Assembly: GCA_050249455.1 (NCBI GenBank)
Contig: JBFWQM010000127.1
Span: forward strand, 1-15,414
DNA from: JBFWQM01 sp050249455
GTDB lineage: Bacteria; Pseudomonadota; Alphaproteobacteria; MPNO01; VGEU01
Direction: 5' to 3'
DNA: 15,414 nucleotides
The notes under the pieces are model-generated. The model saw only the letters and a program-made list of their open reading frames with translations. It did not search any database and was not told the origin of the DNA. This document shows, piece after piece, positions 5,459 through 10,770 of this stretch (position 1 is the stretch's first letter; the number at the start of each line of letters is the position of its first letter). The position numbers and the translations under genes are program-made.

Positions 5459-6643
5459 CTAGAAGTTCAGGCGGACGCCGGTGGAGATGGCGTAGCCCGA
5501 ATTGTCGTCGGTGGTCGCCGCGGCGACCGGGCGCTTGTCCTCGCCCTCGTAGTCGGCCCAGGTAAAGTTCATGTACCAGAACACGCCCGGCCCGAGGGTC
5601 CGGCGGTACGCGACCATCAGGTGATCGAGCTCGCCGTCGTTCGAGTTGGAGATCAGGTTCTCCTGCTTGCCCTTGCCGTACACCGCGCTGACGGCGTTCG
5701 GCCCGAACACGTACTGCAGGCCGACTTCCCAGCGGCTGCCGTCGAGCGACGTCACGGTCGACGCGCCGAAGCTGTCGCGGAAGTCCCACTGCTTCTTGTA
5801 GGCGCCCGCGAGGCGGAAGCCCATGAAGTCAAAGCGCGCGCCGAAGCCCGCCATCTTCGCGTCGGGGTTGGTGGACGCATCCGGCGCCGACCAGTGCAGA
5901 TAGCCGGCGGCGATGCCGACGCCGATCTGGTCGAACTTCTGGTCGAAGTTCAGCGAGAAGGCGTAGCCGTTGTTGTAGACCGAGTCGGTCGTCGCGATCG
6001 AGGTGTTCAGGTCCTGCTCGACGTTCGGGATGTACGACGCACCGAACTGGAAACCGAAGAACCGCGGCGTGAAATAGGTGATCGCCTCGGAGTCGTCGGC
6101 GAAGCCGCGAAGGGCGCTGGACAGCAGCGGTCCGTCGGGCGTGGCGCGCAGACCGCCCGGCGCAACGATCCAGTCGCCGGTGTCGAAGGTCAGGTTCTGG
6201 CCGACCTGCGTCGCCCACGAGCCCATGTAGCCCGTGGTGCCCAGGGACGCCGCGGTGTCGGTCGAGCCCAGGATGAGCTGGCCGAACGCGCCGCGGATGA
6301 TGAGGTAGGATTCGTCGATCACGTCGGTGCCGGAACCGGCCGCCGTGAACGGCGCCGGCGTGCCGTCACCGTCGCCTTCGAGCTCGACCACGGCGCGGAA
6401 CGAGATGCCGTTGTCGAGGGTCGCCGAGCCGATGAAGTGGATCTCGGTCTCGTTGTGCTGGTCGAACGTGACGCGACGGCCGATCGCGTTTTCTTCCTGG
6501 CCGAACGCGGCGCCGAACGTCTGCTCCATGAAGCCCTTGACCTCGAACTTCGGGGCCTCGGCCTTCTGCGCCTGGGCCGTGCCCGCCGCGGTGAGCAGGC
6601 CGGCCGCGACCAGGGCGGTCGTCGCTAAGAGTTGCTTCTTCAA
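5459..6643 (-). CDS. Outer-membrane porin, copy 1 (TTG start)
   Basis: A 394-residue Gram-negative porin. It begins with a signal peptide (MKKQLLATTALVAAG, ending TAQAQ) and continues as a beta-rich barrel with alternating aromatic strands such as FGFQFGASYIPNV, YAFSLNFDQKFDQIGVGIAAG and FWYMNFTWADYEGE. The C-terminus STGVRLNF, with a terminal Phe, is the usual BAM-complex signal. It should form a water-filled trimeric channel in the outer membrane; substrate preference is unknown. The start codon is TTG (CAA at 6641-6643 on the plus strand), preceded by GGAGG five bases upstream; an ATG start would lose the signal peptide. It is followed by two hairpins and a strong terminator, so it is probably transcribed alone. 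The N-terminal half is closest to copy 2 and most of the C-terminal half to copy 3. Confidence 0.93.
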   Translation of the reverse strand: MKKQLLATTALVAAGLLTAAGTAQAQKAEAPKFEVKGFMEQTFGAAFGQEENAIGRRVTFDQHNETEIHFIGSATLDNGISFRAVVELEGDGDGTPAPFTAAGSGTDVIDESYLIIRGAFGQLILGSTDTAASLGTTGYMGSWATQVGQNLTFDTGDWIVAPGGLRATPDGPLLSSALRGFADDSEAITYFTPRFFGFQFGASYIPNVEQDLNTSIATTDSVYNNGYAFSLNFDQKFDQIGVGIAAGYLHWSAPDASTNPDAKMAGFGARFDFMGFRLAGAYKKQWDFRDSFGASTVTSLDGSRWEVGLQYVFGPNAVSAVYGKGKQENLISNSNDGELDHLMVAYRRTLGPGVFWYMNFTWADYEGEDKRPVAAATTDDNSGYAISTGVRLNF

Positions 6644-6930
6644 TTGAACCTCCGGTTGGTGCCCTGCCTACATGGGAGTATCCCGGCGGGCCGCAGGGGA
6701 TGCCGCCCGCCAGCGTCGGCTCATTATTGCGATTAAGCCGAACCGATCGGGCAATCCAAACCAGAAGGGGGATAAGGGTTCAACCTAGTTGTGATTTTAC
6801 GGACGTAGTTTTACGGATGCTGTTGCAATCTTGCGACAGGTCAACAGGCGCGGTTCCTGAGGCGGAAGCCATTGAACCTAAACAAGAAAAGCCCGATTTA
6901 TCCGTCCTGCCGGCCCCGCGGCAAAAAAGA
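6644..6930 (-). promoter_or_regulatory. Upstream region of porin gene 1
   Basis: The gap between porin genes 1 and 2 is 383 bp (6644-7026); this part is upstream of copy 1 after the copy 2 terminator. It is distinctly more AT-rich than the coding DNA from about 6720 to 6900. Visible elements are the Shine-Dalgarno GGAGG next to the TTG start, the inverted repeat CGTA-GTTT-TACG at 6804-6815, a 9-bp direct repeat of TTTTACGGA (6795-6803 and 6809-6817, plus strand) with 14-bp period, and CAATCTTG (6826-6833), also present upstream of copy 2. I could not fix a -35/-10 pair. An open frame running across the region is a shadow. Confidence 0.45.
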
Positions 6931-6953
6931 AAGGGCGGCCGTCGGCCGCCCTT
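6931..6953 (-). terminator. Intrinsic terminator of porin gene 2
   Basis: On the minus strand AAGGGCGGCC-GAC-GGCCGCCCTT is followed by TCTTTTTT. A 10-bp perfect stem and a T-rich tail make a good Rho-independent terminator about 75 bp after the stop codon of copy 2. The stem core GGGCGGC is shared with the terminators of copies 1 and 3. Confidence 0.9.
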
Positions 6954-6976
6954 GGAAAGTCTAGGCAGGTCGCACC

Positions 6977-7005
6977 GGGCCGCGCGGGTGACCCCGCGCC
7001 GGCCC
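6977..7005 (-). other. Second 3' UTR hairpin of porin gene 2
   Basis: GGGCCGCGCGGG (6977-6988) pairs with CCCGCG-C-CGGCCC (6993-7005) with a single bulged base and a TGAC loop. It lies between the stop codon and the terminator, in the same relative place as the extra hairpin after copy 1. Confidence 0.5.
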
Positions 7006-7026
7006 GATGCTGCAACCCGTACCGGA

Positions 7027-8214
7027 CTAGAAGTTCAGGCGGATGCCGGTCGAAAGGGCATAGCCCGAGTTGTCGTCGGTCGTGGCTGCCGCCACGCCGG
7101 CGCGCCGGTCTTCGCCCTCGAAATCGGCCCAGGTGAAGTTCATGTACCAGAACACGCCCGGCCCGAGGGTCCGGCGATACGCGACCATGATGTGGTCGAG
7201 CTCTTCGTCGTTGGTATTGGCAATCAGGCGCTCCTGCTTGCCGTTGCCGTACACCGCGCTGACGGCGTTCGGCCCGAACACGTACTGCAGGCCGATTTCC
7301 CAGCGGCGGCCGTCCAGCGACGTGGCCGTCGAGGCGCCGAACGAGTCGCGATAGTCCCACATCTTCTTGTAGGCGCCCGCCAGGCGGAAGCCCATGAAGT
7401 CGAACCGCGCGCCCAAGCCGAACTGCTTGGCATCCGGGTTGGTGGACGCCTCGGGCGCCGACCAGTGCATGAAGCCCGTCGCGATGCCGACGCCGACCTG
7501 GTCGAACTTCTGGTCGAAGTTCAGCGAGAACGCGTAGCCATTGTGGTAGACCGAGTCCGACGTCGCGATCGAGGTATTCAGGTCCTGCTCGACGTTCGGG
7601 ATGAACGACGCGCCGAACTGGAAGCCGAAGAACCGCGGCGTGAAGTAGGTGATGTTCTCCGAGTCGTCGGCGAAGCCGCGCAGCGCGCTGGACAGCAGCG
7701 GCCCATCCGGCGTGGAGCGGGTGCCCGGAGGCGCCGGGATCCAGTCGCCGGTGTCGAAGGTCAGGTTCTGGCCGACCTGGGTCGCCCACGAGCCCATGTA
7801 GCCGGTGGTGCCGAGGCTGGCCGCGGTGTCGGTCGAGCCCAGGTTGATCTGGCCGAACGCGCCGCGGATGGTCAGGTAGGATTCGTCGATCACGTCGGTG
7901 CCGGAACCGGCGCCCGTGAACGGGGCCGGGGTGCCGTCGCCGTCGCCTTCGAGCTCGACGACGGCGCGGAACGTGATGCCGTTGTCGAGGGTCGCCGAGC
8001 CGATGAAGTGGATTTCGGTCTCGTTGTGCTGGTCGAACGTGACGCGACGGCCGATCGCACCTTCTTCAAGGCCGAACGCGGCGCCGAACGTCTGCTCCAT
8101 GAAGCCCTTGACCTCGAACTTCGGAGCCTGGGCCTTCTGGGCCTCGGCGGTGCCCGCTGCGGTGAGCAGGCCGGCCGCGACCAGGGCGGTCGTTGCTAAG
8201 AGTTGCTTCTTCAA
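7027..8214 (-). CDS. Outer-membrane porin, copy 2 (TTG start)
   Basis: A 395-residue porin paralogous to the genes on both sides. The signal peptide is almost identical to copy 1 (ending TAEAQ), the barrel strands are the same (FGFQFGASFIPNV, FWYMNFTWADFEGE) and the C-terminus is STGIRLNF. The start is again TTG (CAA at 8212-8214), in the same TTCAATTGAA palindrome as copy 1 and with GGAGG upstream. Differences from the other two copies cluster in the likely loops (PAPPGTRST, NPDAKQFGLG, KKMWDYRD, DRRAGVAAATT) and could change pore size, charge or phage/antibody recognition. It has its own terminator and its own 252-bp upstream region, so independent expression is likely. No specific porin name can be justified. 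Confidence 0.93.
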   Translation of the reverse strand: MKKQLLATTALVAAGLLTAAGTAEAQKAQAPKFEVKGFMEQTFGAAFGLEEGAIGRRVTFDQHNETEIHFIGSATLDNGITFRAVVELEGDGDGTPAPFTGAGSGTDVIDESYLTIRGAFGQINLGSTDTAASLGTTGYMGSWATQVGQNLTFDTGDWIPAPPGTRSTPDGPLLSSALRGFADDSENITYFTPRFFGFQFGASFIPNVEQDLNTSIATSDSVYHNGYAFSLNFDQKFDQVGVGIATGFMHWSAPEASTNPDAKQFGLGARFDFMGFRLAGAYKKMWDYRDSFGASTATSLDGRRWEIGLQYVFGPNAVSAVYGNGKQERLIANTNDEELDHIMVAYRRTLGPGVFWYMNFTWADFEGEDRRAGVAAATTDDNSGYALSTGIRLNF

Positions 8215-8421
8215 TTGAACCTCCGGATTCTCGGGAGCCCCAAGACTTGTTCTGCTCAGGCGGGTCGGCCGCCCGGGGCTCCGCTTTTGACCTGACGGAC
8301 ATGCCCGTAAGGCTTATGACAATCTTGGCTGAAGGCTCGTAATCCGTAGTATTACGTAAGGCGCCACTTCTCCCGCCACCTGTTGCAGAGAAGTGACACC
8401 GGCGACGCCGGAAATAGGGAA
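8215..8421 (-). promoter_or_regulatory. Upstream region of porin gene 2
   Basis: Between the start of copy 2 and the terminator of copy 3. It contains GGAGG beside the TTG start, CAATCTTG at 8320-8327, and the inverted repeat CGTA-GTAT-TACG at 8345-8356, overlapping the palindrome TTACGTAA. The last motif matches the one upstream of copy 1 at all but one position of 12. No confident -35/-10 pair was found. Confidence 0.45.
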
Positions 8422-8441
8422 GGGGCGGCCGAAGCCGCCCC
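8422..8441 (-). terminator. Intrinsic terminator of porin gene 3
   Basis: GGGGCGGC-TTCG-GCCGCCCC on the minus strand, the same stem and UUCG loop as after copy 1, but followed by the less T-rich TTCCCTATTTCC. It lies 25 bp after the stop codon. Probably a working but weaker terminator. Confidence 0.8.
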
Positions 8442-8466
8442 CGTGATCGTCCGAACCGGCCGCCGC

Positions 8467-9648
8467 TCAGAAGTTGAGGCGGATGCCGGTGGAGAGCGCG
8501 TAGCCCGAGCTGTCGTCGGAGGTCGAGACCGAGTTCTCGCCCTCGTAGTCGGCCCAGGTGAAGTTCATGTACCAGAACACGCCCGGCCCGAGGGTGCGGC
8601 GATACGCGACCATCATGTGGTCGAGCTCCGCATCGTTCGAGTTGGCGATCAGGTTCTCCTGACTGCCGTGGCCATACACGGCGCTGACCGCGTTGGGCCC
8701 GAACATGTAGCGCAGGCCGACTTCCCACCGGCTGCCGTCCAGCGACGTCACCGTCGAGGCGCCGAACCCGTCGCGGAAGTCCCAGTGCTTCTTGTAGGCG
8801 CCCGCCAGGCGGAAGCCCATGAAGTCGAACCGCGCGCCGAAGCCCGCCGCCTTGGCGTCCGGGTTGGTCGAGGCGTCCGGCGCCGACCAGTGCAGGAAGC
8901 CGGCGGCGATGCCGACGCCGACCTGGTCGAACTTCTGGTCGAAGTTCAGCGAGAACGCGTAGCCGTTGTTGTAGACGCTGTCGGTGGTGGCCACCGACGT
9001 GTTGAGGTCCTGCTCGACGTTCGGGATGTAGGACGCGCCGAACTGGAAGCCGAAGAACCGCGGCGTGAAGTAGGTGATCATGTTCGAGTCGTCGCCGAAC
9101 CCGCGCAGCGCGCTGGACAGCAAGGGTCCGTCCGGCGTCGCCCGCAGGCCCATCGGAGCCGTGTTGGGAATCCAGTCGCCGGTGTCGAAGGTCAGGTTCT
9201 GGCCGACCTGCGTCGCCCAGGACCCCATGTAGCCGGTGGTGCCCAGGGTGGCCGCGTGGTCGGTATTGCCCAGGTTGAGCTGGCCGAACGCGCCCCGGAT
9301 CACCAGGTAGGATTCGTCGATGATGTCGGTGCCGGTGCCCGCGCCGGTGAACGGGGCCGGGGTGCCGTCGCCGTCGCCTTCGAGCTCGACCACGGCGCGG
9401 AAGGTGACGCCGTTGTCGAGGGCGGCCGAGCCGATGAAGTGGACCTCGGTCTCGTTATGCTGGTCGAAGGTCGTGCGGCTGCCGATGAGGGGGTTGCCCT
9501 CCTCCAGTCCGAACGCGGCGCCGAACGTCTGCTCCATGTAGCCTTTGACCTCGAACTTCGGGGCCTGCGCCTTTTGCGCATCGGCCGTGCCCGCGGCGAG
9601 CACGCTTGCCGCCACCAGCGCGGTCGTCGCTAAGAGTTGCTTTTTCAT
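8467..9648 (-). CDS. Outer-membrane porin, copy 3
   Basis: A 393-residue porin, the first of the tandem array in transcription order. The start is ATG 9648 (CAT at 9646-9648), with GGAGG four bases upstream, and gives the same MKKQLLATTALVAA signal peptide as its neighbours, ending TADAQ. An in-frame GTG 13 codons upstream would include the Shine-Dalgarno in the coding frame and is rejected. Barrel strands and the terminal STGIRLNF match copies 1 and 2. It is the most divergent copy near the N-terminus (EEGNPLIGSRTTFDQ, GNTDHAATLG), has a longer loop before the LRATPDGPLL segment (PNTAPMG) and a shorter last loop (ENSVSTSDDS). It ends 252 bp before the start of copy 2, with its own terminator. 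Confidence 0.94.
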   Translation of the reverse strand: MKKQLLATTALVAASVLAAGTADAQKAQAPKFEVKGYMEQTFGAAFGLEEGNPLIGSRTTFDQHNETEVHFIGSAALDNGVTFRAVVELEGDGDGTPAPFTGAGTGTDIIDESYLVIRGAFGQLNLGNTDHAATLGTTGYMGSWATQVGQNLTFDTGDWIPNTAPMGLRATPDGPLLSSALRGFGDDSNMITYFTPRFFGFQFGASYIPNVEQDLNTSVATTDSVYNNGYAFSLNFDQKFDQVGVGIAAGFLHWSAPDASTNPDAKAAGFGARFDFMGFRLAGAYKKHWDFRDGFGASTVTSLDGSRWEVGLRYMFGPNAVSAVYGHGSQENLIANSNDAELDHMMVAYRRTLGPGVFWYMNFTWADYEGENSVSTSDDSSGYALSTGIRLNF

Positions 9649-10041
9649 TGATCCTCCGGTTCCCACGTGCGCGAACGACACGTTCACTGCGAGCGGCCGT
9701 CGCCGCCCTGGCCGGCCTCCTGCGCGTCAGGTGACCTTGCCGCGGGTTTGACAATATTCACGGGATAACCGGAATTCGTGGAATTACTTAGCGCGCGCTC
9801 TACCTGATTTATTGTTGCCCATAAGTCACGAAATTGTAGTGTTCCTATACGGGTCCACCCTTAGATTGGCCGTAGCCCCCTACGAATATTACCGTATGGG
9901 GTTGTCCGGCCTTGATCCGTGGCGCGGCTGTGCCCGCCGGTCCCTGCGCGCTTCGCAGTGGCGCGACGCGGCCGATCGGATTAAGGTTCGCGCGTCGAGC
10001 CCGGCAGCGAAGCCGGCTCACCGATTTACGGGCGAGTGATC
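9649..10041. promoter_or_regulatory. Divergent region between porin gene 3 and the DUF3576 gene
   Basis: About 390 bp without a convincing gene, markedly AT-rich from about 9745 to 9900, so promoters in both directions are expected. On the minus strand TACAAT (ATTGTA at 9833-9838) could be a -10 box for copy 3, implying a 5' UTR of roughly 180 nt. On the plus strand TTGACA (9748-9753) with GGAATT 17 bp later is a possible, weak promoter towards the lipoprotein gene. An inverted repeat CGTAG-CCCC-CTACG at 9871-9884 resembles the CGTA...TACG motifs upstream of copies 1 and 2. A short open frame on the plus strand here looks non-coding. Confidence 0.4.
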
Positions 10042-10641
10042 ATGTGGAATGAGAGGACCGGCCGGCCGCTGGTGCGCCGAGCCCTGTCGATCATGGCCGG
10101 CGCCGGCATCCTGGCCGCCGTGGCCGCCACGGCGGGCTGCAACAGCCCCTACGTCGAAGAGGCCTACGTCGAGAAGACGAGCAACCGCGCCGCCCCGCGG
10201 ACGCGCCCGCCGTCGAAGGACGAGGACGTCGGCATCTTCGGGCCGCAGGGGCTCAGCCTGTCGCTGTGGGGCGACGACAAGAAGAAGATGCCGTCCGGTC
10301 CCGGCGGCAACGGCGTCGCGGTCAATAGCTACCTGTGGCGGGCGTCGCTGGACACCATCGCGTTCATGCCGCTGGCCTCCGCCGACCCGTTCGGCGGCGT
10401 CATCATCACCGACTGGTTCACCCCGCCGGAAGCGCCGTCGGAGCGCTTCAAGATGAACGTCTACATCCTGGACCGCGACCTGCGCGCCGACGCCATCAAG
10501 GTGACGGTGTTCCGCCAGGCGCGCGACGGCGGCACCGGCAGCTGGGTCGACGCCGGGGTCAAGCCCGACACCGCGACCAACCTGGAGAACCAGATCCTCA
10601 GCCGCGCCCGCGAGCTGCGGATGGCGACCGCCTCGCGCTGA
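10042..10641 (+). CDS. DUF3576 family putative lipoprotein
   Basis: A 199-residue protein. Arg12-Arg13 and a hydrophobic stretch are followed by ATAGC at 29-33, which suggests a lipoprotein signal with Cys33 as lipidation site, though the residue at -3 is Thr rather than Leu or Val. The body carries the hallmarks I associate with DUF3576: IFGPQGLSLSLWG, VNSYLWRASLDTIAFMPL, ASADPFGGVIITDWFTPP, ERFKMNVYILDRDLRAD, then a C-terminal ENQILSRARELR. The function of the family is unknown; the likely location is the periplasmic face of the inner or outer membrane. ATG 10042 was preferred to a GTG two codons upstream, but neither has a strong Shine-Dalgarno and a later start nearer RRALSIM is possible. 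The 129-bp gap to leuS is compatible with co-transcription. Confidence 0.88.
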   Translation: MWNERTGRPLVRRALSIMAGAGILAAVAATAGCNSPYVEEAYVEKTSNRAAPRTRPPSKDEDVGIFGPQGLSLSLWGDDKKKMPSGPGGNGVAVNSYLWRASLDTIAFMPLASADPFGGVIITDWFTPPEAPSERFKMNVYILDRDLRADAIKVTVFRQARDGGTGSWVDAGVKPDTATNLENQILSRARELRMATASR

Positions 10642-10656
10642 ACGTGCCCGGACACC

Positions 10657-10675
10657 GTCGCGCCGCCGCCGCGAC
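10657..10675 (+). other. Small hairpin between the DUF3576 gene and leuS
   Basis: GTCGCG (10657-10662) pairs with CGCGAC (10670-10675) around a 7-nt loop, without a T tract. It may attenuate read-through or simply reflect GC-rich composition. Confidence 0.25.
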
Positions 10676-10770
10676 GCATGGCGCCCGGCGCGCGAATGCG
10701 CTATCTCCTCGCCTGACCGGCCCGAAGGCGGCACAGCGCGCGCGGGCCGTTTCGCGCAAGGAGTGCCGTC

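Noticed and set aside
6700..9633. Long plus-strand open frames opposite the porins
   Set aside because: They repeat because the porin genes repeat. Their composition is that of antisense GC-rich frames, and they run through terminators and start sites.
5459..9648. Assembly artefact as the explanation for three similar porins
   Set aside because: The copies differ throughout, including in flanks, start codons and loops, so they are real paralogues rather than a duplicated contig segment.
9649..9687. 13-codon upstream extension of porin copy 3
   Set aside because: It would place the Shine-Dalgarno inside the coding sequence and bury the signal peptide; copies 1 and 2 start at the MKKQ position.
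9812..10039. Short plus-strand open frame between porin 3 and the DUF3576 gene
   Set aside because: Non-ATG start, no Shine-Dalgarno, AT-rich non-coding composition, and it overlaps the region expected to hold promoters.
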